Notes: a model not told the origin generated them from the letters alone. DNA of 64,000 bases from UBA1765 sp045615885 (GCA_045615885.1 JAZLFR010000031.1:22064-86063); one strand, 5' to 3'. Positions 35,601-44,523 are shown, counted from the stretch's first letter. Numbers and translations: made by a program.

Positions 35601-38600
35601 AGCCAGTTCTTTTCATGGCAGTCAGAAACGCGTTCCGAAGAAGCGCAATCGTAGTTTACAGGCTTGAAGCTCCATTCATAGTAGTTCGTAGAGCCTTCCA
35701 GCGAACCTTCACCCATCTGGATCGCAAAACGTACAGGAACTTTTGTAGCCTCCGTGCGGAAATGGATTTCCATCTTGATGGACTTGTAGCTCGTAAGATC
35801 CTTTACATCGGTATCAAAAATGCGTGTCACGCCAACTTGCTGGCCAGGCGACAAGTTCTTGTAATCGAGCACCAATGCCGTTTCCTTGAGCGTTGCATTC
35901 GTCTCGGAATCTTTTTCGGCCTTTGTATTCGGAGACTTGTAGTAGGTGCCAGCATCTTCGCGGTTGTTGATCGTAGTCACCTGCAGGAACGAGGAATCGG
36001 ACTTGGATGAGCCATTCTGCTGCAGGCTGACTTCGGAACCGTTTACTTCGACCATCTGGGAATTTTCAGAAGAGCTAGTCTTGTACAGGCTAGACACGTC
36101 AGAAGATTCCCATGCGTTACCCACAACGCCAAGGCTTACAATCTGCACCTTTGCTTCCGACACACCGTTATTCAAATTTCCGAACCACAGCCTCGTGAAC
36201 AGAGCTTCAGAAAGAATCGTCTTGTAATTGTTACCTGTTGCAGAAACAATCGTATCGTACTGGTCAAGCGGAATTCTCCAACGGCGCCAGCCATTCTTCA
36301 ATTCCTCATACTGCGTAGGATCATCGCTAGAAAGATCGATGCGATAACGGACGAAGCTAATGTCTGTATCCAGGGAGCCGTTACGGTTGATATCTTCGGT
36401 ATCGAACGCGCGTTCACCGGAGTTGTCTTCAGTACCATTGATTGCACGCGGCGGGTCAGAATCGTCATCGTAATCGTCACTGTAGTTATCGAGGGCGATA
36501 TCCGTCGTAGTCGTATTCACGTTCATCGAATTCATTTCGGTAGATACGCAGCCGGCCACGCGGCAGTCCCAAACCAGGCGAGTTTCTTCGGAACCCGAAA
36601 GGCCATCCAAGCCCTTGTCGTGCATGGTCGTGGTTGTGCCCAGATTGTTTTCACCATTGTATTCGCCGTTCGGGGCATAGCCGTTGATAGAGACGTCTTC
36701 GCTTATAAGGCCAAGGTCAAGGTAAATGGAACCAACATTACCACGGGCAACAACTTCCACATAGCGCATTTCACTAAGATCCTGGTAATAGGAGCTGTTC
36801 GGGCGCATCACGCCACCCCAGGACTTGCCCATCAGGTTGTCGTTCGGACGAAGCGTAAATTTCAGCACGGTCAAGTGTTGGTTGTCTACTTCGGAATTGC
36901 CGACATTCGGATAAATGTACTTGTAAAGTTCGGTGCTGTTGCTATGCCAAATGAACTCACCTTGGTGACGGTAATCCTGGTCAGCGATGTAGGTTCCCAC
37001 ATTGTCAGATACGCCTCCCGGAGGAGAGGCTACTGTCCAAGAAAGCCTAGAGAGCGGGTATGTAAGGCCGGTCGTCGTGGCTTCAAAGTCTTCCACGAGA
37101 GCTGTTTTGTGACCGCTGGTGTTCGTATTGTGGTAGCTAGAGGCAAATTCAACTTCAAAATTCCAACTGGAGCGGGCCTTGCTGTACAGGAACGGAATCG
37201 CATCCATCATCGAAGAAATCGCATGCGTCGTATCTTGCAAGCGCAGGTTCATGCCCCATAGGAAGCTGGAGTACGGTTCGTTGCCAAGAGTCGGCGTAGA
37301 GGCAGTCGTGCTCAAGCTCTTGTACAAGGCGGTAATGCCAAACAGAGAACCTTCGCCAAAGCCATAACGTTCGAGCGGGAGTTCCGCGCGGGCACCGAGC
37401 AAAATTTTGTTGTTGATTTCAAAGAGTGGTTCGCATTCGAACGTGACCGTGATTTCCTTGTTCGGGTCGAGGGCGCGGTCACTCAAAAGTTCAATCTGGC
37501 CAAGCTCGTAGTTCACTTCGTAGTCAACGTCGCGAACGAGCGTTTCGGAGCCGGCCTTCAACTTTTCTGTACCAGGGGAAATATCCATGCAAGCACCGGA
37601 ACTCACGGAATGGCTGGAGTTCTGGTTGCGAACGCTAATGGTAGAGCTGCGGCGCTTACCTACAGATTCAAAGTAGAATCGGTTCGTGTAGCGGTTCAGG
37701 TTCGAAACCGGGAGCGTATACAACTGCGCCATCGCAGCCGTGGAGTCGATATTGCGGAGCGGCTCCAAGCAGTTCTGACGTGCTAGTTCAGAAGCGTTTG
37801 CACCGGAGTATTCCTTGAGCGGTTTACAAGGCAGCCACATTTCGCCGGTATAGTCGCCAGAGGAATTTTTCTTGAATATCGTAGCATCGTTTACAAGAAT
37901 CGTACCGTTTGCCGTATCCGCAATGCCAAGAGTCTTCAAGTAATCATTCGACACACCATTCTTTGTCTTCATGCGCAAGATGAAACTAGAATAGCTGTCA
38001 TTCGAAATGCCAACAGAATAAACGTTTCGAAGCATGAGCTTGTCAATATCGGTAAGTTCCGAAATCGTGGCATCCCACTGGATAAGCACAAGCGTAGAGC
38101 CGTCACGCACGGTGGCTCCTTTGCGACCGGTACCATCTCCACTCCAGCTGGCGGCGATAAGCGTATTCTTGCTTGCTCCCGAAATTTTCAAAATACCCGT
38201 CTTGGAATCATAGGTATAGTCGTTCGGAGAAATTTCTGTCATGCGCTCCACGGATTTTTCAATTCTCTTTCCGCTCGGAGTCACATAGATGACCTTCATA
38301 TTGTCAAGCACATCTGTCGTAGAATTCGTGATTGCGCGCTTATAAAGCTTAAGGCCCGTTGCCGGGTAACTTGAAGTGGCCTTACCCGTAATTGCCGCAC
38401 TGATGTAGTTGTTGCGGGCTTCCTGGTTCAAGAAGTAGTAACGGTAGGCGACAAAGCCCTTATCCAAAATCTGGAATTCGGTCGTACTTTCGCTGGCGTT
38501 TATCTTGTAAGATTCCTGGCTGCCACCATCCTGGGAAGCGATAGTGGTCAAATTCCAGTCGCCAAGCTTCCATTCAGCCTTGATACCGAACAAGCCCTTA

Positions 38601-39442
38601 TGGTTTTCCGAATAACCGGTAAGTTCCGTTCCGCTCAGGCTAAGCGAAGTCGTACCAGCTTCAACACGTTGCAAAATGTAGTCTTCAAATTCGCCCTTGT
38701 ACGATTCCTCGTAAACCACGCGGATCTGGTTCTTCACACCAAGGCCGCTCTCAACATTGTTGATTTCAACCGTAATGTACGGGCCGATTTTGCCCTTGAC
38801 CATAAAGCTCGGGTCGTAAGAAAGCGACGGCGACGGCCAAAGGCTAGTTTCCGTGCTACCCGGGGCGTCATCATATTCACCATAGCCCTTCAAGCGAATG
38901 TCCATGGTACCCTGCAAATAGAGCTTGGGCTTGTCAAAGCCCCAGGTCTTCATCCAGGCTGGCATCGGCACAGGAATCGTGATGTCAAATTCCGACCCCA
39001 CTTCAGGGGCCGAATAGCCGCCATCTGTCTGGCCGACCAATGAGTTCATCCAGAGTCGGTTCAAGCCGACATCGTACATGTCGTTCACGTAGTCGGCAAG
39101 TTCCGGGTAGTTTGCAGACCAGAGTTCCGTAGATTCCTTGGAAAGCGGATTCACATACGTTTCAGAAACCTTCAAGCTACGCGTACCGACGTCAATGTCG
39201 TGTTCCTGCGTCAAATTGCGTGGCGGCTTCATTGCGGCCCCCGTAGCCATGCCGTTTTGCGGCACAAGGCCATCGAGAGGAGCCACCTGCGGAGGCAAAT
39301 CCATGTAGCGCACAGAAGACTTGAAGTTATCCTGTGCGCCGGCATCTGCAGGCTGTTCCGTTTCTTGCGCAAACGGCAAAACCGCAGCGAACAAAAGTCC
39401 CGCCACGCCGAACTGCGCAATTTTACCAAACAGTCTATTCAA
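32642..39442 (-). CDS. sprA: SprA-type outer-membrane translocon of the type IX secretion system
   Basis: A 2266-residue exported protein; Flavobacterium SprA is of similar size. The signal peptide ends near LPFAQ. The first 300 residues include SprA-type sequence such as WSANYPELADYVNDMYDVG, KTWGFDKPKLYLQGTMDIRL, LGVKNQIRVVYEE and LFGIKAEWKLGDW. The middle holds repeated calcium-like Asp-rich segments (DINRNGSLDTD) and carbohydrate-binding-like strands. The C-terminal 700 residues are amphipathic beta-strands ending LELAMMLRFN-like (FELAMMLRFN). In known T9SS, SprA is the giant barrel through which cargo crosses the outer membrane. The start is TTG 39442; no earlier candidate was found. It is the first gene of a minus-strand cluster with lepB. 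Confidence 0.9.
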   Translation of the reverse strand: MNRLFGKIAQFGVAGLLFAAVLPFAQETEQPADAGAQDNFKSSVRYMDLPPQVAPLDGLVPQNGMATGAAMKPPRNLTQEHDIDVGTRSLKVSETYVNPLSKESTELWSANYPELADYVNDMYDVGLNRLWMNSLVGQTDGGYSAPEVGSEFDITIPVPMPAWMKTWGFDKPKLYLQGTMDIRLKGYGEYDDAPGSTETSLWPSPSLSYDPSFMVKGKIGPYITVEINNVESGLGVKNQIRVVYEESYKGEFEDYILQRVEAGTTSLSLSGTELTGYSENHKGLFGIKAEWKLGDWNLTTIASQDGGSQESYKINASESTTEFQILDKGFVAYRYYFLNQEARNNYISAAITGKATSSYPATGLKLYKRAITNSTTDVLDNMKVIYVTPSGKRIEKSVERMTEISPNDYTYDSKTGILKISGASKNTLIAASWSGDGTGRKGATVRDGSTLVLIQWDATISELTDIDKLMLRNVYSVGISNDSYSSFILRMKTKNGVSNDYLKTLGIADTANGTILVNDATIFKKNSSGDYTGEMWLPCKPLKEYSGANASELARQNCLEPLRNIDSTAAMAQLYTLPVSNLNRYTNRFYFESVGKRRSSTISVRNQNSSHSVSSGACMDISPGTEKLKAGSETLVRDVDYEVNYELGQIELLSDRALDPNKEITVTFECEPLFEINNKILLGARAELPLERYGFGEGSLFGITALYKSLSTTASTPTLGNEPYSSFLWGMNLRLQDTTHAISSMMDAIPFLYSKARSSWNFEVEFASSYHNTNTSGHKTALVEDFEATTTGLTYPLSRLSWTVASPPGGVSDNVGTYIADQDYRHQGEFIWHSNSTELYKYIYPNVGNSEVDNQHLTVLKFTLRPNDNLMGKSWGGVMRPNSSYYQDLSEMRYVEVVARGNVGSIYLDLGLISEDVSINGYAPNGEYNGENNLGTTTTMHDKGLDGLSGSEETRLVWDCRVAGCVSTEMNSMNVNTTTTDIALDNYSDDYDDDSDPPRAINGTEDNSGERAFDTEDINRNGSLDTDISFVRYRIDLSSDDPTQYEELKNGWRRWRIPLDQYDTIVSATGNNYKTILSEALFTRLWFGNLNNGVSEAKVQIVSLGVVGNAWESSDVSSLYKTSSSENSQMVEVNGSEVSLQQNGSSKSDSSFLQVTTINNREDAGTYYKSPNTKAEKDSETNATLKETALVLDYKNLSPGQQVGVTRIFDTDVKDLTSYKSIKMEIHFRTEATKVPVRFAIQMGEGSLEGSTNYYEWSFKPVNYDCASSERVSDCHEKNWLDNAFELDISDWTNLKIGRKPPYLEPVEKDLGGARAEKLRLVGNPSLTSVDWIRFVIIADDDASTNDLKGTFWIDDLRLSGMDTDWGYAARVGGQLNFSDFVTVSGTMRYQDGDFATLNSADGGSPKPKLSDAASQLDVAGDVNFSLNKFFPDEHGFHIPLGMGYSSTTKRPYMKPTDDMLLEREYLNDLMEDMVQRKLAVTTESEEQRLRDRAAAKGYESYSKNRNISISYSKDYSPDDNLLQEYVTQIFLERPAFSYSYNETEGRSAINADSTYSYRTVIEYKLGTFNKFAYKPFSSLGTFKLLKPLADSPFEPWPQTFDLTLFDFSYVRYVDQERDPDFVEPQVDRVVTYTADLTHKANIRWNIFSFLNTSYSINIKRDMLKDRESFVKENFFTSRDGSLFAADDIFAYDHTDRKVYVSADSIVAIPRDTIPQLNANGDTMTIDLQNPNSYKIIYDTTVFYKVDSVGHRDYGPEYGILKHERARTRQFTVNFTPNIIPFLPMNFNFSTNFTQQKTIPDDFSLRDETMVDQNYWTISQTNRFEFMPTFRLISFMELFGRGNAAQKFLEKIRWREIRATWTTNLTTNGENFTLAQLNEEQGVTPFEYYLYGLGIGNGYKNRGLWNIVSGDMGLDHRDDYRDFAEYRNRHVDTLVYQGNFTHSVSRSLQLSTGITLPFWDIAVTGDLQWKQDFSQSREYPLYTDSTLVWPKWGIGVSIPNFSQRVGFLNGFKSVSSTHRVDYTYTRSVKPFQSAEDSWSTQWNFNPLVRLSFLLQNNMRIDNAVRLKYDHTDRRPKEEVISQTNFPAEVEDISDTSKYFWETPWIHTSLYKDYAFNIGDDFTIIYPIKTKRGFQLWRWYIKLDNDIDVKFTAGYDFTKTIRRYYDPVEGYDMWVEDSGTDGVFRRFKMEDGSVATAYNPKLELTERTVPSRTHEWFLRPSAAYQFNKIVSTSAYIEYRQIHEKLDDETAHIRRILQFELAMMLRFN

Positions 39443-39750
39443 AATGCTTCAACGCCAAAAAAATATTGCCGAGCCAAAATAGAAATTGTTCATGCAAAAA
39501 AAGTAGCCAAGGTTGGGCAATACAGGCATTCCAACACCTTTTTTGAGGTATTTGGGGAATCCAGGCAAAGAATGCCTCTTCGTAGGGTTACCAACATGTT
39601 GACAACTTGTTTAGTAGCGTTTATTACTTTGCAAAAAATGCAGAATTGTGCTGACTTCACGCTTCGGCAGCATTTTGAAAAAGCGAGACAACATTTTGCA
39701 GGGGAAATGAGTCGTTTTACGGAAGTATGGCGTCTTTTTGAAGGCAGAAT

Positions 39751-40000
39751 ACTTATAAAAGCATAAAATCTCAATGTTTTATAAGCATAATTTGACACAA
39801 AATGACATTTTAACAAATTCTTGAGAGAAAATCCAAGCATTTAGGCAGATAAAACGGCAACTCACGCGTTTTTTTACCCGCCGCCACCAACACAAAACGA
39901 CATTTTTCAAGAAAATTTTCAGTTTTTCCAAAAAATCTTACTTATAAAAGCGCAATTTTCACGAAATTTATAAGCAATTTTCTGCAAAAAATGACCTTCT
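39751..40000. repeat. Degenerate ~94-bp direct repeats with inverted-repeat cores
   Basis: In the 699-bp gap between sprA and the AIPR gene. Two copies of about 60 bp (39751-39810 and 39940-40000) share ACTTATAAAAGC, an inverted partner TTTATAAGC, and a tail like ACAAAATGACATTTT. A third, weaker copy (about 39849-39907) sits between them. The tails start at 39795, 39890 and 39984, so the period is 94-95 bp. The first tail contains the 15-mer also found at 10239. The rest of the gap is AT-rich with nothing recognised apart from the terminator. Confidence 0.55.
39793..39807. repeat. 15-mer TGACACAAAATGACA, copy 2
   Basis: An exact match to 10239-10253, here inside the first unit of the degenerate 94-bp repeats, about 350 bp upstream of sprA. 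Confidence 0.45.
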
Positions 40001-40092
40001 CTAAGAAAGGTTGACACTTTCGAGGTGTTTTTACAGACCGAAACAAACTTTTTTCAGATTTTTGCAAACAAGTGGCAGCATAGCAAGCAAAA

Positions 40093-40127
40093 CAAAATCC
40101 CGTGCAGTTTTACTGCACGGGATTTTG
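40093..40127. terminator. Strong bidirectional terminator
   Basis: A perfect 15-bp stem (CAAAATCCCGTGCAG and its complement) with a 5-nt loop, 14 bp beyond the AIPR stop codon. It has A/T runs built into both ends. Confidence 0.9.
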
Positions 40128-40141
40128 TCAATCAGCAAAGA

Positions 40142-42043
40142 TTAGAGGAAGCTATCGATGCCACCGCGGCACTTTTCCCAAGCAGGGTCCTTTTCGATAA
40201 GCAACTGGAGTACCTTTTCGTAGGTAGTCGTGTTGCCGAAGCCCTTCCACAGGCGACGTTCCACAGATTCGCCGGAATCCTTGTCGATCGTGGTGATGGT
40301 ATCGTAGTAGGCCGGATCGTCCTTGAACTTTGTAACGAGAATGTTCTTGAGGTAGTCGCTGTAGATTTTGGAAGCATACTTCAAGATGGATTCGTTGAAC
40401 AGGAGTTCGTTTTCGACGAGGTCTTCAAAGTCCTTGATCGGGTTGCCGTAAACGAGCCAGTGACGCAGTGCAAGCGGCACGACGAGGTCGCGGACAGCGC
40501 TGCGGAACAGGAACTTGTCTTCAAGGCGGCCGTTCCAAGTGATCTTTGTAAGCGGGTTGCCATCGTTAGCTTCAATGGAAACGCCCTTGCCCGGAACGAC
40601 ATTGCGGACCTTGATCTGCAAGCGCACGAGCAGCTGCCAAGCCTTGGTGTAGGCGATGGTCTTGCGAACGAAATCTTTTTCCTTGTCCGGAGCAACGCGA
40701 ACGAATGCACCGAAGCAGCGCTGGTACAAACTTTCCTTGTCGAAGATGCAGTCGCTGGACTTGCTTTCAGAAATGCGGCCGTCCATCATGAACAAGGTCT
40801 TTGCAAGTTCCGGGCGCATGCGGACTTCAAGCTTGCGGGTACGTGCCTTGAGGCGCACGCCATCCTTATAAACGTATGTGAAGCCTTCTTCCTGGTAACG
40901 CTGCCAAATGAAGAACTGCAAATCGTCTGCAGCACGGAGGTGGTAGCTGTAAACCGGGTTCTGGCGGTTGTTTGCCATGGTCACCTGGCGCAAGAAGGAA
41001 TCTGCACCCGGGTACGGAACAACGACCTTCACCATCACATTCGGGTTGATCGGGTTCTTGCTCTTCTTTGCATACTGTTCGTAGGTAAAGAGGGACTGTG
41101 CGCCGTTAATAATCTTCGGGCGTTCAATCAAAAGAACCTTGCGACCATCGCGATCCTTGACGCGGAGGTCATCGCCAGTGAGGGTCATGCCGTTATGGAA
41201 GAACGGGAAGCCAGAAGCATCGCCTTCGCGTTCCATTTCCTGGAAGGCATCGATGAGGGCTGCATTCGTGTGCGTAAGGTTACCGAGGTAGGTACGGATG
41301 TTGCTGGAGACGATAGCCATATTATGCTTTGTCTTCAAGCGCTTACCGAGGGCCATGTGGTAATCATAGATAGTCTTGATTGGGCAGAAGCCAAGGAACA
41401 ATTCGCCGTGTTCGCTCACCATGTGCAGAGGGTCTTCAACCATCTGGATTTCGAGTTTGTCGTCGGCGGAGCGCATATCCTTGGTCAAGTCATCGTGTTC
41501 AGCAATGATTTCGAGCTTTGCACGGTTTTCCATTTTCCAGATAGCGAGCTTGCGGCGCATATCCTTCAATGTTCTTTCAAGTTCAGAATCGGTAATATCG
41601 CGACTGGAACGTGTACGGAGCACCGTGATTTCGAGTGCTTCCATGTATGGGCGGCTTGCCGGTGCGTTGTCTTCCTCTTCTTCGTCTGCAGAGGAGTCCA
41701 CCTTCAAGGTATCCCACGGGTCAGCTTCTTCGCCAAGGGAGCAGAAGAACGGATTCTTCGGTTCGCTGGTGCGGAAAACAGCAATGCGGAGCTGCTTAAG
41801 ATCCTGGGTGAGGTTTGTTACGACGCGTTCGAGCGGAGTGTCTTCGTCAAGGAAAATGAAGAATTCCAAGTTGCCCTGAGAGTATTGGAAGCCATGGAAG
41901 CAACCTTCTTCATCGAGGTTCAAATGCCTAAGAGCCTTGATGCGGTCCTGCGGATCCAACGGGTTCAGGGAAAGAAGGCTTGCCACGAAGGACAACCTAC
42001 GTTCCTGGGAAGTAGTCAATTTTTGCGAAGCTGTCAATTCCAT
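40142..42043 (-). CDS. AIPR-family (abortive infection phage resistance) protein
   Basis: A 633-residue cytoplasmic protein. The centre carries the AIPR core: SSNIRTYLGNLTHTNAALID, FPFFHNGMTLTGDDLRV, IERPKIINGAQSLFTYEQYA and VKVVVPYPGADSFLRQVTMA followed by NNRQNPV. AIPR proteins are tied to abortive phage resistance, often with restriction-modification or as single genes; their biochemistry is poorly known. The N-terminal 200 residues and C-terminal 200 residues are not recognised; an acidic stretch (SADEEEEDNAP) marks the N-terminal boundary. AAGGAA lies 9 nt before the ATG. It stands alone, with 433 bp upstream and a strong terminator after it, so it forms its own transcription unit. Confidence 0.8.
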   Translation of the reverse strand: MELTASQKLTTSQERRLSFVASLLSLNPLDPQDRIKALRHLNLDEEGCFHGFQYSQGNLEFFIFLDEDTPLERVVTNLTQDLKQLRIAVFRTSEPKNPFFCSLGEEADPWDTLKVDSSADEEEEDNAPASRPYMEALEITVLRTRSSRDITDSELERTLKDMRRKLAIWKMENRAKLEIIAEHDDLTKDMRSADDKLEIQMVEDPLHMVSEHGELFLGFCPIKTIYDYHMALGKRLKTKHNMAIVSSNIRTYLGNLTHTNAALIDAFQEMEREGDASGFPFFHNGMTLTGDDLRVKDRDGRKVLLIERPKIINGAQSLFTYEQYAKKSKNPINPNVMVKVVVPYPGADSFLRQVTMANNRQNPVYSYHLRAADDLQFFIWQRYQEEGFTYVYKDGVRLKARTRKLEVRMRPELAKTLFMMDGRISESKSSDCIFDKESLYQRCFGAFVRVAPDKEKDFVRKTIAYTKAWQLLVRLQIKVRNVVPGKGVSIEANDGNPLTKITWNGRLEDKFLFRSAVRDLVVPLALRHWLVYGNPIKDFEDLVENELLFNESILKYASKIYSDYLKNILVTKFKDDPAYYDTITTIDKDSGESVERRLWKGFGNTTTYEKVLQLLIEKDPAWEKCRGGIDSFL

Positions 42044-42476
42044 ATGCGCGTATTCCTTGCGAAATTCGGTAAATTCGGGCCCTATTTTAATAGAGTTGAC
42101 CCAAATTTACATATTTTAGCCCCAAAAGTAAAAAAAATCTTCTCTTAAAGACAAATTATAAAAATATTTTGTAAAATTTTTTCATTTTGGCAAGCGCAAA
42201 AGCAACAGGTCATAAAAGACAAAAAGTGCCGTACTTATTATTATCTAAAGCAATTTCAGTACATTTTGCAGCTCAGAAAAGCCCACCTAAAAAAGCACGA
42301 ATGTAAATAATATTTTTCATTCTTCGATATAGTCGGATGCACTGTCGCAAACTATACCCTAAATTAGAATAACAGATCGAACCTTTTATCAAAAAAAAAT
42401 GCACTTTTGTCCATACGGCATCAAATAAAATGCTATGATTTACAATGTAAACCAACCAATTTCAGAGGAGTCCCTT
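42044..42476. other. AT-rich divergent spacer
   Basis: 433 bp between the AIPR gene (left, minus) and the LRR gene (right, plus). It is very AT-rich, with A and T runs (for example around 42127-42185), and should hold both promoters. No RNA gene, repeat or conserved coding frame was recognised. Confidence 0.5.
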
Positions 42477-43229
42477 ATGAACATTATGGAAATTCTCTCT
42501 AAAGCCAAGGCTGAAAAAGCAAAAACGCTCGACCTGAACGGTCTTTCCCTCAAGATTCTTCCTGAGGAACTCTTTGAATTGGAAGATTTGGAAGAACTCA
42601 TGCTCGACGAGAACGAACTCGTCGAAGTTCCTGACGAAATCGGCAATCTGAAGAACCTGAAAAAGCTTTCACTTGCCCGCAACGACCTGATGGACGTACC
42701 CGAAACCATTGGCAACTTGACAAAGCTCGAAGCGCTCTACCTCGGTTACAACTGCCTTTCTGAACTCCCGGAAACGGTCGGCAAGCTAAAGAACCTGAAG
42801 CAAGTGAACATCGCCCAGAACCAGCTGCAGGATTTGCCGAAGTCCGTAAAGAACTGGCAAAAAGTCGAAAAAATCAGCCTGCACGACAACATGCTCGCAG
42901 AGCTCCCTGCCGAAATTTTTACGCTTGAAAGCCTTCGCAAGTTCTATGTAGACAATAACAGTCTCGAAGCGCTTCCTGCAAAAATCGGCGGAGCCAAGGC
43001 ACTCGAAGTGTTCGTAGTCTCTGGCAACCAGCTTACCGAAATCCCGGGCGAAATCGGCAAGCTCGAAAACTTGCGCGAGCTCATTCTCGACAAGAACCAG
43101 CTTGAAAACTTGCCAGAAACACTTGCTGACTGCAAAAAGCTCGAAACAATTTCCATTGCAGAAAACCAGATTTCCGAAGATACCATCAAGGCACTTTCCA
43201 AGAAACTGACTGCAAAAATCGATGCTTAA
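42477..43229 (+). CDS. Leucine-rich-repeat protein
   Basis: The start is the ATG at 42477, with GAGGAG 7 nt upstream. 250 residues made almost wholly of about nine 23-residue LRR units of the LPxxI type (LEELMLDENELVEVPDEIGN, LKKLSLARNDLMDVPETIGN, and so on). There is no signal peptide or membrane segment, so it is probably a cytoplasmic protein-interaction scaffold. The partner is unknown. The downstream S41 protease frame overlaps its end by 8 bp. Confidence 0.9.
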   Translation: MNIMEILSKAKAEKAKTLDLNGLSLKILPEELFELEDLEELMLDENELVEVPDEIGNLKNLKKLSLARNDLMDVPETIGNLTKLEALYLGYNCLSELPETVGKLKNLKQVNIAQNQLQDLPKSVKNWQKVEKISLHDNMLAELPAEIFTLESLRKFYVDNNSLEALPAKIGGAKALEVFVVSGNQLTEIPGEIGKLENLRELILDKNQLENLPETLADCKKLETISIAENQISEDTIKALSKKLTAKIDA

Positions 43230-44523
43230 TTCAAAAGCAAATCATCACAATGGAATGCATCTCTTGAAAAAGGGACTTGCATTCCTTTTTTTGTGCCTCG
43301 TTTGCGCCTGCTCCCTAGAAAACCCGGTGGAGAGTACCGGTTCCTACACCGAATATGAATACGCCTACTGGATTCTAGAAAAACAATACTACTTTGACAA
43401 CCTACCGGCAAAAGAAGATTATTCCACCCCTGCAGAACTTTTTGCAGCGGTGCCTGACAAATATACACGATATGTGCCTCCGGTAAAAGCAGACGAAGAC
43501 GAACAGCAAATGACGACAAGCATCAACAACGGCACCCTGGGCTTTGAATTGGTTGCTTACATAGACAAAGAATTTCCGCTGGTCGCCGAGCGCATCTACC
43601 CGGGAAGCCCTGCAGAAAGAGCAGGTCTTCCGCGTCACGCCACGCTTCTTGCCATAAACGACGAATCTTTGAAAGGAGATTTAAGCGGCAGCATTTTCTA
43701 CACGGCAAGAGCAAAGAGAGATACGGCAACTCTCACTTACGCTTTTGAAAATGACACAGCGACTTTACTTATTCCAAGAGAAAATGTCTATGTGCCCACA
43801 GTATTCCTAGACACGCTTGTAACCGGAAATCCAATAATCAAGATTACAAAATTTGCAGGATCGACATACAATAGGGAAATGGGCACCTTTGGTGAACTAG
43901 ACAGCATTGTATCCAGGCTGCAGGGCGTTACACAAACGGTCGTGATTGACCTGCGCAACAATCCCGGCGGGCAAATTGACCAATGCACTGCCGCTGCCGA
44001 TCTGTTTTTGGGCGAAGGCCCCATGTACAAAACTCACTTTTCTTCAATTTCCAGGAATAACGAGGGGCACAAAGTCTGGAACACATACAAAAGCAGCAAT
44101 GGGGACCTTGGTGAAAATTGGAACATAATGCTGTGGGCAAACAAGTATTCAGCAAGCTGTGCTGAAATTTTCATTACAGCTCTAAAGCGGGATTCTTCAC
44201 GCGTGCAATTCGCAGGAACGACAACCTACGGAAAAGGCATTGGCCAAAGTCACTGGAAAACACAAACAGGAGCACTAATCTACGTTACTTCAATGATGAT
44301 TTACGACAACAATAAAGTTTCGTACCACGACATAGGAATTGAACCGGACATTTTTTGTGCCGACTTAGATTACAGCTGCCTCTACAATGCACTGGCCGCA
44401 AAATCCAACAAATTTTCAGCCGCAAAAAAATCCGGAGCCTTTTACGACAAAGTCAAAGTCATTGCCGACCCGAGCGACAACTTCATGGGAGGAGCCCTTA
44501 TTCAAAGCGAAGAGCTTCGATAG
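43222..44523 (+). CDS. S41-family (C-terminal processing type) peptidase lipoprotein
   Basis: Periplasmic serine protease. Two starts are possible: ATG 43222, overlapping the LRR gene, or ATG 43255, which gives a tidy signal peptide with lipobox VCAC (Cys19 of that form). A PDZ-like region (ERIYPGSPAERAGLPRHATL) precedes the S41 core: VIDLRNNPGGQID, the nucleophile region NKYSASCAEIFITALK (SASCAE in place of the usual SASASE) and the Lys of GTTTYGKGIGQS. About 430 residues. It converges on the MacB permease with a 26-bp overlap. Substrates are unknown. Confidence 0.9.
   Translation: MLNSKANHHNGMHLLKKGLAFLFLCLVCACSLENPVESTGSYTEYEYAYWILEKQYYFDNLPAKEDYSTPAELFAAVPDKYTRYVPPVKADEDEQQMTTSINNGTLGFELVAYIDKEFPLVAERIYPGSPAERAGLPRHATLLAINDESLKGDLSGSIFYTARAKRDTATLTYAFENDTATLLIPRENVYVPTVFLDTLVTGNPIIKITKFAGSTYNREMGTFGELDSIVSRLQGVTQTVVIDLRNNPGGQIDQCTAAADLFLGEGPMYKTHFSSISRNNEGHKVWNTYKSSNGDLGENWNIMLWANKYSASCAEIFITALKRDSSRVQFAGTTTYGKGIGQSHWKTQTGALIYVTSMMIYDNNKVSYHDIGIEPDIFCADLDYSCLYNALAAKSNKFSAAKKSGAFYDKVKVIADPSDNFMGGALIQSEELR

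Noticed and set aside
39443..40092. Replication-origin-like region because of AT-richness and repeats
   Set aside because: No clear TTATCCACA-type DnaA boxes and no dnaA, dnaN or gidA genes nearby.
40025..42148. A 707-codon plus-strand open frame opposite the AIPR gene
   Set aside because: It is the antisense shadow of a gene with clear family motifs; its product is rich in Val, Phe, His and Cys, with no recognisable domain. The codon bias of this genome makes antisense frames long.
42273..42455. A 60-codon minus-strand frame in the AIPR-LRR spacer
   Set aside because: AT-rich sequence, no RBS and no recognisable protein pattern; overlaps the likely promoter of the LRR gene.
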